Origin: Lycium barbarum
Lineage: Eukaryota; Streptophyta; Magnoliopsida; Solanales; Solanaceae
Direction: 5' to 3'
Length of the DNA: 64,000 bases
Assembly: GCF_019175385.1 (NCBI RefSeq)
Contig: NC_083348.1
Location: forward strand, 48,878,950-48,942,949
Notes under the pieces: generated by a model
Database searches by the model: none
What the model was told of the DNA's origin: nothing
The model's input: the letters and a program-made list of their open reading frames with translations, nothing else
Part shown: positions 24,411-35,256 of the stretch, in pieces
Numbering within the stretch: the stretch's first letter is position 1
How the letters are laid out: every line of letters starts with the position of its first letter
Position numbers and translations under genes: made by a program

Positions 24411-24548
24411 GGAATTATGAGTCTACAACATGCTTTTGCAGATTTTCACATTATCCTTAGTATCAGTCTGATTATATCTAACAGGTTCGTATACGAGTGT
24501 TCAACTCGGGCACTAGTCATGGCCTATCGGTTTGGGTCGAGACAGAAG

Positions 24549-24643
24549 TGGTATCAGAGCAGTTCCGTCCTAGGGGTGTCTACAGACCGTGTCTGGTAGA
24601 GTCTTGTTTATCGGTGTGTTGTGCACCACATCTATAAACAGGA
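24549..24643 (+). promoter_or_regulatory. primer binding site and leader hairpin of element C
   Basis: TGGTATCAGAGC (24549-24560) complements the 3' end of plant initiator methionine tRNA, the usual primer of these elements. About 40 nt on, TCTTGTTTAT (24602-24611) pairs with ATAAACAGGA (24634-24643), giving a 10-bp stem with one G-U pair and an inner GTGTG/CCACA stem. Confidence 0.8.
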
Positions 24644-24705
24644 AGCTACAGGACATTTAGGATGTTATCTGTCCTTTTTACTCTAGATCGTGTGATGGAG
24701 CAATG

Positions 24706-26988
24706 TGTCACGACCCAGCTAGGGGCCGCGACGTGTACCCGGGGATAACCACCGAGCACCGCTCGCTCTGTTGCTCATTTTACTCATTTAATGCTCTTTT
24801 TATCATCTTTATACTCATAGTGGAGGAAAATCATATTTCGTATGAAAACATAAAATACTTTCATGTACATGCGCTCCTAGGCTATAAAAATAACATAGAT
24901 ATGTATACAGTAGTGATCACGTGAGATCATCTAACCCGCACTGCGTATCTACGAGCCTCTACTGGAGTGCTGAACATAGGGACGGGACAAGACCCCGTCG
25001 TGCCCAAAAAAGTACATATACATGGCTATATATATATACAAAAAATAATAATCATAAGCACCTCCGGGACAATGGAGGGCTCTCAATCAGCTGACAGCTA
25101 CTATGGATCTGGATCGAGCTCTCCTCCCTGTCTACCTGTGGGCATGAACACAGAGTCCAAAGAAAACGGACGTCAGTACGAGTATTGTACTGAGTATGAG
25201 AGGCATAAACAATGAAGTAAGACAATGATATAAAGAAGATACTCATATGGAACATCAGAATCTAACTGCCAAGTATAAGAAAACAAATCATGCTGCCTTA
25301 CTCATGCTCATCATAATATCATATCATATATGCATCATGTATAAACTTCCCGTCCATATCGGATCGGTGGGATAATCATAACATGAGCATGCGTCCAAGC
25401 CTCCCGCGTCCGGGGTAACATCTCATGCCGCCCACTAGTGGTGTCTGCCCATGCCATTTGGCCATGGTGTATCATATAGCTGCCCGCCTTGGCGGTGACT
25501 GGCCGGCCAAATAGGCGCGGTGTAATAGTAATATCATCATATTCGCATCACAATACGCTTATCTTATCATAATACATACATAAGGCTCAAGATCAACCAT
25601 ACTCTATCGGGGTGACGTAAGGTCGTGATCCCCCAATTGCATTATGGAGCAACCATGGACATTCTGTCTCACCTTGAAGGAATTAGCATGTAAGGTGAGT
25701 GTAAGCGATGAATAACATCATTAAACTTTTTATACTTTAACTCATTACCTTGTGTAGATAATTATAGACATAGGCTTATGAATAAGAAATAAGTTACTCT
25801 ATAGGATTCATGCCATTAGAAAGAAGGGACTAGCCTCACATACCTTTCTCGTTTAAGCAATCTAGCGTTCGTTTATTCTCCTTCAATGTCACGCCTCTAC
25901 CTTCAAAAGAGGATTCGTACTAACGTTAGTTAATCAACTATAAGAACACACTACTATTTCTAGAGACAATTGGGCAGCACTTCCTTTGTTTATACTACTT
26001 TTCCCATATTTCATATCAACTTCCAACACCCACAACAACAATTACAATATAGCAATCAACAATCATCATTCATATACAATGACCATGATCCACCATTTCT
26101 CTTCATTTTTCCCACAATTATGGTTGTGAGTTCGCTATCGTATTTTCTCATGTATCACACTTATCTCATGGTCTACATGTCATTTATAACGATTCATACT
26201 CACAACACACTAACATTCATGATTCAATTCAACTACCATTCACTCATGGGACTATTCACTCATTTATGACCCATTTGTTATGCTTTTCTACAATTCGGGT
26301 ATCTTAACCATCCAATACCTTACACAACATGAAATGGCCATGAAACTTACCTTATATTATGGTTGAACAATCTTTGAATGGATTTACTCCTCTAGCACCA
26401 AAACCCTACTTCAATCATTTTTGGTTTTCTTGAGAAGGATGAACTTTAGTGTGATTTTCACACTTGATTTCGTGGGTCTCATGTAATTGATCACCAATCT
26501 CCCTTGAGTTCTTGTAATTGAAGAGTAGAGAGTATTCTAGGAGTTTCTAGAGAGAAATATCGTGAAGATGAAATGATTTGAATGAGCTTAGGTCTCTTTT
26601 TAATGACTTAAAAATCTATTCCGGAATGAACAGTGATTGAGGTGTATAGTGGTCGTAAACCCAGTTTACAGGCCGTATTCTAGTTTACGGTCCATCCTTC
26701 GCGACCGTATTTAAGTATATCAAAGCCAGAAAGGCATGCTGGAGATCATGGCAATTTACGACTCAGTTTACGGGCCGTATTTCGATTTACGGTCCGTATT
26801 CCAAATCGTTTTTAACCATTTGAAGCATTTGACAGAAAGTTGAAATTTTTGAAAGGTTGGAGGACGATAGCAGTTTACGGTCCGTAAATCACTTTACGGG
26901 GCCGTATTCCACTTTACGACTAACTGGGTCAAAGTGCAAACCTGCAACTTTTCATTGTACGTTTGCGGGAAATTTCCGAGGTGTAACA
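24706..26988 (-). repeat. 3' LTR of element B
   Basis: On plus it runs from TGTCACGACCCAGCTAGGGG to GAGGTGTAACA; about 2.28 kb. It contains the three-stem-loop block (25134-25198, minus), promoter-like block (about 25966-26000, minus) and ACGG-type palindromes at 26641-26930. It matches the split right LTR nearly throughout. Confidence 0.9.
26641..26930. repeat. clustered TTTACGGNCCGTA palindromes in LTR B
   Basis: About eight copies of TTTACGG(G/T/A)CCGTA-like dyads occur in 290 bp, just inside the LTR 5' end. They are repeated at about 52565-52850 in the other LTR. Confidence 0.75.
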
Positions 26989-27026
26989 CTCTTCCCCTCT
27001 TTTTGAAACATTCGTCCTCGAATGTT
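26989..27026 (-). promoter_or_regulatory. polypurine tract and inverted repeat of element B
   Basis: On minus AAAAAGAGGGGAAGAG abuts the LTR start TGTTACACC. Next to it AACATTCGAGGACGAATGTT (27026-27007) is a perfect 8-bp inverted repeat with a 4-nt loop. Confidence 0.8.
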
Positions 27027-27189
27027 AAACACTCGGGATTCTATGAAAATTTCGCCAGAGTTTCCCTTGTAATTTGACACTACCATCCTGTCACAACAAC
27101 CCATAATATCATCGTCTCACAGGGCTACATCACAATATCAACATATCCGTGGCCACACGCGACCGAAAGCATGAAAAAAAATAAGCATA

Positions 27190-28026
27190 CATACCTCATC
27201 ATTGGCGTTTCATCTTGGATCGGGTTGGAATAAGCGTGGGTACTTGGACTTCATATTCTCTTCCGCTTCCCAAGTCATTTCTTCCCGATTGTTGTTTCTC
27301 CACAATACTTTGACTGACGCTACCTCTTTATTTCGAAGCTTTCGCACTTGCCTATCTAGGATGGCAATAGGCACTTCTTCATAGGTTAGCTTTTCCGTTA
27401 TTTCCACATCGGCTATCGGGACAATATTGGTGGGATCTCCAATGCACTTGCGGAGCATCAAAACGTGGAAAATTGGGTGGACTGATTCAAGCTCCGAAGG
27501 TAGACCCAATTCATAGGCTACCTGACCCACCTTGTGAATGATTTTGTAGGGTCCAATGTATCTGGGACTTAGCTTCCCTTTCTTACCAAATCTCATCACC
27601 CCTTTCATGGGTGACACTTTCAAAAATACCCAATCATTAATTTGAAATTCCAAGTCTCATTGGCGGTTGTTCGCGTAGGACTTTTGGCGACTTTGGGCTG
27701 TCAACAACCGATCTGGATCACCTTGACTTTTTCTATCGCTTGTTGGCCAACTCAGGGCCCACTAATTGCGCTTCTCCTATTTCGAACCATCCGATTGGAG
27801 ATCTACATTTCCTTCCATATAAAGCTTCATATGTAGCCATTTGTATACTCGAATGGTAGCTATTGTTGTATGCGAACTCAATAAGGGGTAAGTGGTCATC
27901 CCAGCTACCACCGAAATCCAGCACACATGCTCGTAGCATATCTTCCAAGGTTTGAATGGTACGCTCATCCTGCCCATCAATTTGCGGATTAAATGTCGTG
28001 CTAAACTTCACTTGCGTGCCCAAACC
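27190..28026 (-). pseudogene. element B integrase C-terminal part and chromodomain
   Basis: On minus from the X1 insertion point: [31 protein letters not shown] (catalytic Glu), [16 protein letters not shown], then after stops near 27735-27655 the segment 27653-27210 with KVSPMKGVMRFGKKGKLSPR, HVLMLRKCIGDP and the chromodomain-like end VKVLWRNNNREEMTWEAE. This ending (aromatic residues around WRN and EMTWE) is typical of chromoviruses and is thought to guide integration to marked chromatin. Confidence 0.87.
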
Positions 28027-29140
28027 TGTTATACCTCGCATTTCCAGTGCATGAGTATGGCATGTACCTCATCGTAGTAATGGGGTATCGGAGACATCCC
28101 AGGATGCTTTGAAAGGCACAAGCCATGGAAAGTACGTAACAACGAAGAAAACGGGTGAATTACGATCTCGTAAGTCGTAATCGAGAAAAAGTACTTTGAA
28201 ACACGAGAACATGGCCATTATTAGTGTCATAAGTGATAAATACCATGTATGGATAATTTTAGAATATTTCGAGATCGAGAAAATTAAAGAAAATAAGTTC
28301 GACGAAAATTTGAGAACGCGAGACGGGTTTTAGTCAACTTTGGAGGCGCATACCTCATAGTATATGTGGAGTTTTAAGGTATTTCAAAATCGTAAAATGA
28401 AGTTCGTTAAGTCTAGTTTGTAATGCAACAAACCGTTCATTGATAGGACATCGGAATAGGGAATTATAGACGTTACAAACTGAACTGTCGATGCAGAAAC
28501 AACATTCCCGCGGTACCGCTACAGTACTGCAACAGTACTGTAGCTACAGCGAAACCGACTTCAGGATTCCTTTTTAAGGGACAAAAATCTCATTTTTTCA
28601 GCACAAAAGTTCCCAATATTTCCAGAAAAAAATTCAGCAACAAAAGATCATTTTTTTTATCTTGTGGATAGAGAATTGAGAGTGAGGTTCGCGCACTGTT
28701 CACGGCGACGGTTCACGACGGCAAACTGTTCACGGGCTACTATTCACGGCGGGTACTGTTCACGGCGTCACTATTCACGGCGCTACTATTAAGGTAAGGT
28801 TTAATATTTTCCTACATATTTTAGAAGATGATTAGTCTTTGTATGAATTGGTGGGTGTGAAAGAAATTGCAAGAGTTGTGTATGTTGATATGGAAGTGGA
28901 GTTTGAGCCGTATGGGGCCAATTTAAACTAGCTATGGTAAATGAAGTTTAATTAGTAGTGTGGTTGTTATTATCATGGATTATATGGCGAAAAGATTAGA
29001 AAGTTAAAGTTGGAATTTTGTTGATGTGAATATGATGTTGTTTTCGTTGAATTGAAGGAATTGAAGATATGATTGTATCCATATGTTGTTGTTGGTATTT
29101 CTGTGTCAACAGGAGGGCGATTGAAAATTTGGGATAGGCG

Positions 29141-29170
29141 AATGTATAGGGGAAGTGCTGCCGGATTTTC
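29141..29170 (+). promoter_or_regulatory. putative core promoter of X1 5' LTR
   Basis: GTATAGGGGAAGTGCTGCCG matches the conserved block of the other LTRs, though the TATA part is weak (TGTATAGG). An identical copy is at 33382-33411 in the 3' LTR. Confidence 0.4.
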
Positions 29171-29978
29171 GCTAGATTTTTAGATAATAAAAAAAAAACC
29201 CTAAATGGGGATATATAAACTAAAATATAGGTTCAATAAGAAATGAGTTATAGAATTGTGGACTAGAAAATATAGTTACTAACGATAACGTTACTTTTAT
29301 ATAAATAGGCTAAAAGGGTGACGAGGCGAAAAGGATCCACGACTAAGTCACTGACAGGTATGTAGAGCCTACCTTTCTTTCTTTTGGCATGACCTTTATG
29401 AAATGAACAAATAACGTATATGTATGATTCTAAGGAAAATTCTATTCTTAGCGCCACTAGGATGGCCGATGTCTTTGATTTTCATAAGTACTCCATATGG
29501 TTTGATATGTATATACATGACGTTCAAAGATTTTAGTGGGTATATTTCCGAATGTTGTTCGAAAGAAAATCGATATGACTAAAGTCTTTGATGAATATTT
29601 TGATACTTAAATATGATCTTAAGGTCCCTATTTGATTTGGTCCAAAACATTATTCAGAAGTTTCCTAATATGAATAATACTTGAATTTCAAAATATGGCT
29701 TATGAAATGTTTTTAGAAGGTTCCGTACTTCAAAAGCTCGTAACTTTCGTAGACTAACTCGGATTTACTTGAAACGTGTTTGTGGTTTACTAATGATTTC
29801 AAGAAAACTAGTTTTGTACTAAAGGAAACATAAAGTCGATTTTCAAAACCACTCCGAAGGGAGTGCGAGATTTTATTATTTAGACTTTCCAAAAACCACT
29901 CCGAAGGGGGTGCGAGATTTTCAAGCCTAAGTCACTAGATGACTTCATGACGTAGCTAAGTGTGCTATATGATATATG

Positions 29979-30090
29979 GCCTCAGCTCGTGCCTGAGTGA
30001 GCTATGGCCTCAGCTTACGCCTGGGTGCGCTATGGCCTCAGTTTATGTCTGAGTGTGTGCTATGTGACACGTGGCCTTAGTTTATGTTAT
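29979..30090 (+). repeat. 28-bp repeats in X1 5' LTR
   Basis: Three to four diverged copies of the unit GGCCTCAGCTTATGTCTGAG...GTGCTAT found in LTR C. The same array is at about 34217-34330 in the 3' LTR. Confidence 0.85.
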
Positions 30091-30138
30091 GGATTTTCTT
30101 TAAAAGAGATTTCCATACATTTGCATATTTGCATTCAT

Positions 30139-30334
30139 GCCCGAAGGGGCCATTATTGATATAGAGCCGGAAGCGGCTGCCCGAAGGGGCCACTATTGAT
30201 GTTGAGCCGGAAGCGGCTGCCCGAAGGGGCCATTATTGATATAGAGCCGGAAGCGGCTGCCCGAAGGGGCCATTATTGATATAGAGCCGGAAGCGGCTGC
30301 CCGAAGGGGCCATCATTAATTTGCCGGAAGCGGC
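30139..30334 (+). repeat. 40-bp tandem array of paired mini-hairpins, X1 5' LTR
   Basis: Four full units and a partial fifth. Each unit holds GCCCGAAGGGGC and GCCGGAAGCGGC, two 4-bp stems with the same GAAG loop but different stem sequences. The array is present again at 34380-34576 in the 3' LTR. Confidence 0.92.
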
Positions 30335-31005
30335 ACGTGTGTTGCATTGCATTATTCACTTAAAGGAGGTGTGTTAGATTACATTACTTATTTTGAAAAT
30401 GTTAGTTAGATTGAAATTATTTACTTGAAGCCTGCTTGAGATTTGCGTACATATTTACGTTTCTTCCAGCGAAGGCTGCAGGTATTGGGTTGGTTATGAT
30501 TTCTTCTTTCCTAAATTATGCGATGGTTATCATTTATTCCCGCTTTACATATTCCGTACTGACCGCCTTTCTTCGGGGGCTGCGTTTCATGCCACGCAGC
30601 TACACCCAGGTGAGTAGAAGATTTTGCTAGAAAGTATTCCAGCGGGATTGGCGAGCTCCATCTCAGGTCGGAGTATTGCCGAGTCGAGTACCTTTGTTAC
30701 GGTGTTTTGTATGTGTTAGAGACTTTGCAGACAGTGTCCTGTGGATAAGGCGTCGAGAAGTGCGAATCATTTATAGATGTTAAAAGAGTATGTATTTTTA
30801 GATGATTCCAGTTGGTAAAAAGTACGTAATTGATTGAAAGTTTTTTTTATAATTTGTATAAAGATAATGACCTCTATTTGGAAAAGTTTCATGTGTTTAA
30901 AAGTTTTTGGAATGACAGGTTTTCGTAAAGCGAATGTTTAAGGGTTCGCTCGACTCTGAAGGGAGTCGGGTGCCCATCATGCCCTATCAAGATGAGGGTG
31001 TGACA

Positions 31006-32246
31006 AAGTGGTATCAGAGCAGGTCGTCCTAGGGGTTGTCTGCAAAGTCGTGTCTAGTAGAGTCCTGTTTATCGGTGTGTTGTGCACCACATCTATAAAC
31101 AGGAGGCTACGAGACATTAATAGGGTGTCATTCTTTCTTTCATACCTAAAATCGTGCGATAGAGCCCAGTCGTAAGGAATGAAGTCCCTTGCACTAACCT
31201 TTGATTTCAGCTGAAGAATGATATCGACAAAAGAAAGTGACCGATGATATTGGGAGCTACACAATAAGCAAGTAAGTTATGGTACGAAAGAGGTGTGTCG
31301 TATAAGGTAAGAATATTGGAATATGATTGAAATGTAAGATTGGAGGATGAAAGAGAAGGTGGATAGAAAAGTACAACAGAACAGATAGTTAAAGGATCAG
31401 GTACGTCTCGAGGTGCGATATATGAGGTAAGTCCCAACACCTTTATACTTTTTCTGGAAATTGGGAGCCCTGTGTGGCTATGATACGATATGATATATGT
31501 GTATATATGTTGGCCCTGTGAGGCATTGTTGGTATTTCCTGCGTGCAGGTTCTGGGATAGTAAGAAGTACAGAAGAAACTCTGCCCAAATTTTTTCGGGA
31601 ATAAGTAAAAAGGAGAATGAAATATAGGTTCATAATGTGCCTTGAAAGTTGATACCGATAGGGCAAGATCAATCAGAAAAGGGTAAAGGGTTAGGTACGC
31701 CTAGTCCGCAGGATGTAATATGAATACCGTAAGGATTGTTTTAGAAGTGAGTGAAGCCTAGCAAGGAAGTAACTAGAGGATATGATGTGATTAGTGTGAA
31801 ACGGGAAAGCAAATTTAGAATAAGAAGGACTTACAAAGTTTTATAGGGAAAATTTAGGATAAAAGTCAGGTTGTAATGAAAGTGAAAACGAACACAGAAA
31901 GAGGTGGAGTTAATTGAAAGAAGAAGGAGTCAAGTTAAGACTAACCGCACAAGGTAGAAAGTAAGATTTCAACGGAAGAGCTCGCAATACAACTAACAAC
32001 GGACTGCGAATTAAGAGGAGAGTGAAGGCAATGACGTGGAATTATTGCCTCGGGAAACAACAGAAAGAGGAAATACTATAAGAATGACTACGTAAGGACC
32101 TGGAGTGCGTTATAATGGATTAAAGCAAGTCGACAAACAGAAGGGGTATGTGAAGAACATAATTAACTAAGAGAACACTTGAGAAAGTACTGGGAATTCA
32201 GAGTCAGTCCAACATTCGAGGACGAATGTTCAAAAGGGGGGAAGGA
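31006..32246 (+). other. internal region of X1: primer site, leader hairpin, non-coding body
   Basis: The primer site TGGTATCAGAGC is at 31009-31020. The leader hairpin pairs TCCTGTTTAT (31063-31072) with ATAAACAGGA (31095-31104), ten Watson-Crick pairs. The rest is purine-rich and contains no open frame over about 100 codons and no gag, protease or polymerase motif. Parts resemble the X2 internal region (CCTGTGAGGCATTG against TCTGTGAGGCCTTG, and GGTTCTGGGATAGTAAGAA against GGTTTTGAATAATAGGAAC), so the two non-coding families share ancestry. Confidence 0.8.
32211..32246 (+). promoter_or_regulatory. inverted repeat and polypurine tract of X1
   Basis: AACATTCGAGGACGAATGTT (32211-32230) is a perfect inverted repeat. 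It is followed by CAAAAGGGGGGAAGGA directly before the LTR start TGTTATACC. Confidence 0.85.
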
Positions 32247-35200
32247 TGTTATACCTCGCATTTCCAGTGCATGAGTATGGCATGTACCTCATCGTAGTAA
32301 TAGGGTATCGGAGACATCCCAGGATGCTTTGAAAGGCACAAGCCATGGAAAGTACGTAACAACGAAGAAAACGGGTGAATTACGATCTCGTAAGTCGTAA
32401 TCGGGAAAAAGTACTTTGAAACACGAGAACATGGCCATTATTAGTGTCATAAGTGATAAATACCATGCATGGATAATTTCAGAATATTTCGAGATCGAGC
32501 AAATTGAAGAAAATAAGTTCGACGAAAATTTGAGAACGCGAGACGGGTTTTAGTCAACTTTGGAGGCGCATACCTCATAGTATATGTGGAGTTTTAAGGT
32601 ATTTCAAAATCGTAAAATGAAGTTCGTTGAGTCTAGTTTGTAATGCAATAAACCGTTCATTGATAGGACATCGGAAATAGGGAATTATAGACGTTACAAA
32701 CTGAACTGTCGATGCAGAAACAGCATTCCCGCGGTACCTCTACAGTACTGCAACAGTACCGCTACAGTACTGCAACAGTATTGTAGCTACAGTGAAACCG
32801 ACTTCAGGATTCCTTTTTAAGGGACAAAAATCTCATTTTTTCAGCACAAAAGTTCCCAATATTTCAAGAAAAAAATTCAGCAACAAAAGATCATTTTTTT
32901 ATCTTGTGGATAGAGAATTGAGAGTGAGGTTCGGGCACTGTTCACGGCAAACTGTTCACGACGGCAAACTGTTCACGGGCTACTATTCACGGCGGTACTG
33001 TTCACGGTGTCACTATTCACGGCGCTATATTAAGGTAAGGTTTAATATTTTCCTACATATTTTAGAAGATGATTAGTCTTTGTATGAATTGGTGGGTGTG
33101 AAAGAAATTGCAAGAGTTGTGGATGTTGATATGGAAGTGGAGTTTGAGCCGTATGGGGCCAATTTAAACTAGCTATGGTAAATGAAGTTTAATTAGTAGT
33201 GTGGTTGTTATTATCATGGATTATATGGCGAAAAGATTAGAAAGTTAAAGTTGGAATTTTGTTGATGTGAATATGATGTTGTTTTCGTTGAATTGAAGGA
33301 ATTGAAGATATGATTGTATCCATATGTTGTTGTTGGTATTTCTGTGTCAACAGGAGGGCGATTGAAAATTTGGGATAGGCGAATGTATAGGGGAAGTGCT
33401 GCCGGATTTTCGCTAGATTTTTAGATAATAAAAAAAAAACCCTAAATGGGGATATATAAACTAAAATATAGGTTCAATAAGAAATGAGTTATAGAATTGT
33501 GGACTAGAAAATATAGTTACTAACGATAACGTTACTTTTATATAAATAGGCTAAAAGGGTGACGAGGCGAAAAGGATCCACGACTAAGTCACTGACAGGT
33601 ATGTAGAGCCTACCTTTCTTTCTTTTGGCATGACCTTTATGAAATGAACAAATAACGTATATGTATGATTCTAAGGAAAATTCTATTCTTAGCGCCACTA
33701 GGATGGCCGATGTCTTTGATTTTCATAAGTACTCCATATGGTTTGATATGTATATACATGACGTTCAAAGATTTTAGTGGGTATATTTCCGAATGTTGTT
33801 CGAAAGAAAATCGATATGACTAAAGTCTTTGATGAATATTTTGATACTTAAATATGATCTTAAGGTCCCTATTTGATTTGGTCCAAAACATTATTCAGAA
33901 GTTTCCTAATATGAATAATACTTGAATTTCAAAATATGGCTTATGAAATGTTTTTAGAAGGTTCCGTACTTCAAAAGCTCGTAACTTTCGTAGACTAACT
34001 CGGATTTACTTGAAACGTGTTTGTGGTTTACTAATGATTTCAAGAAAACTAGTTTTGTACTAAAGGAAACATAAAGTCGATTTTCAAAACCACTCCGAAG
34101 GGAGTGCGAGATTTTATTATTTAGACTTTCCAAAACCCACTCCGAAGGGGGTGCGAGATTTTCAAGCCTAAGTCACTAGATGACTTCACGACGTAGCTAA
34201 GTGTGCTATATGATATATGGCCTCAGCTCGTGCCTGAGTGAGCTATGGCCTCAGCTTACGCCTGGGTGCGCTATGGCCTCAGTTTATGTCTGAGTGTGTG
34301 CTATGTGACACGTGGCCTTAGTTTATGTTATGGATTTTCTTTAAAAGAGATTTCCATACATTTGCATATTTGCATTCATGCCCGAAGGGGCCATTATTGA
34401 TATAGAGCCGGAAGCGGCTGCCCGAAGGGGCCACTATTGATGTTGAGCCGGAAGCGGCTGCCCGAAGGGGCCATTATTGATATAGAGCCGGAAGCGGCTG
34501 CCCGAAGGGGCCATTATTGATATAGAGCCGGAAGCGGCTGCCCGAAGGGGCCATCATTAATTTGCCGGAAGCGGCACGTGTGTTGCATTGCATTATTCAC
34601 TTAAAGGAGGTGTGTTAGATTACATTACTTATTTTGAAAATGTTAGTTAGATTGAAATTATTTACTTGAAGCCTGCTTGAGATTTGCGTACATATTTACG
34701 TTTCTTCCAGCGAAGGCTGCAGGTATTGGGTTGGTTATGATTTCTTCTTTCCTAAATTATGCGATGGTTATCATTTATTCCCGCTTTACATATTCAGTAC
34801 ATATTCCGTACTGACCCCCTTTCTTCGGGGGCTGCGTTTCATGCCACGCAGGTACACCTAGGTGAGTAGAAGATTTTGCTAGAAAGTATTCCAGCGGGAT
34901 TGGCGAGCTCCATCTCAGTTCGGAGTATTGCCGAGTCGAGTACCTTTGTTATGGTGTTTTGTATGTGTTAGAGACTTTGCAGACAGTGTCCTGTGGATAA
35001 GGCGTCGAGAAGTGCGAATCATTTATAGATGTTAAAAGAGTATGTATTTTTAGATGATTCCAGTTGGTAAAAAGTACGTAATTGATTGAAAGTTTTTTTA
35101 TAATTTGTATAAAGATAATGACCTCTATTTGGAAAAGTTTCATGTGTTTAAAAGTTTTTGGAATGACAGGTTTTCGTAAAGCGAATGTTTAAGGGTTCGC

Positions 35201-35256
35201 TCGACTCTGAAGGGAGTCGGGTGCCCATCATGCCCTATCAAGATGAGGGTGTGACA
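32247..35256 (+). repeat. 3' LTR of X1
   Basis: About 3.01 kb, nearly identical to the 5' LTR. Visible differences include an extra copy of a 20-21-bp unit (CTACAGTACTGCAACAGTAC type, 32731-32795), the intact first arm of the stem-loop block (34786-34853) and single-base changes. Confidence 0.93.

Larger units (their letters stand above)
21920..24544 (+). repeat. 5' LTR of element C
   Basis: It starts TGTTACACCTCGCAG and ends GGGTCGAGACA four bases before the primer site; about 2.6 kb. It contains a TTG run (about 22705-22725), the promoter-like block (22752-22790), six copies of a 28-bp repeat, hairpin units GCCCGAAGGGGC at about 23773 and 23814, a 76-bp direct duplication and the three-stem-loop block (24055-24120). 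Confidence 0.85.
28027..31005 (+). repeat. 5' LTR of X1
   Basis: About 2.98 kb, TG..CA ends. From left to right: CTACAGTACTGCAACAGTA-type repeats (28511-28550), iterated TGTTCACGGCG / CTATTCACGGCG (28691-28789), promoter-like block (29141-29170), 28-bp repeats (29979-30090), 40-bp hairpin array (30139-30334) and the stem-loop block (30546-30605), which lacks the first arm through a 12-bp deletion compared with the 3' LTR. Confidence 0.93.
28027..35256 (+). mobile_element. X1: non-autonomous LTR retrotransposon (LARD-like), complete
   Basis: Two LTRs of about 3 kb (28027-31005, 32247-35256) start TGTTATACC and end GTGTGACA. They are flanked by an exact target duplication AAACC (28022-28026 and 35257-35261). 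The internal part is only 1.24 kb with primer site and purine tract but no gag or pol similarity. The LTRs are nearly identical, so insertion is recent relative to its host B. It lies in B's integrase between the blocks ending FQEG and starting LGTQ. Confidence 0.93.

Noticed and set aside
30139..30334. CRISPR-like look of regular repeats in LTR X1
   Set aside because: Units are contiguous without unique spacers, lie in a plant LTR and are duplicated in the other LTR.
28027..35256. Reading the X1-interrupted element B as two separate elements
   Set aside because: The exact AAACC duplication and continuous integrase order on both sides show one element split by X1.
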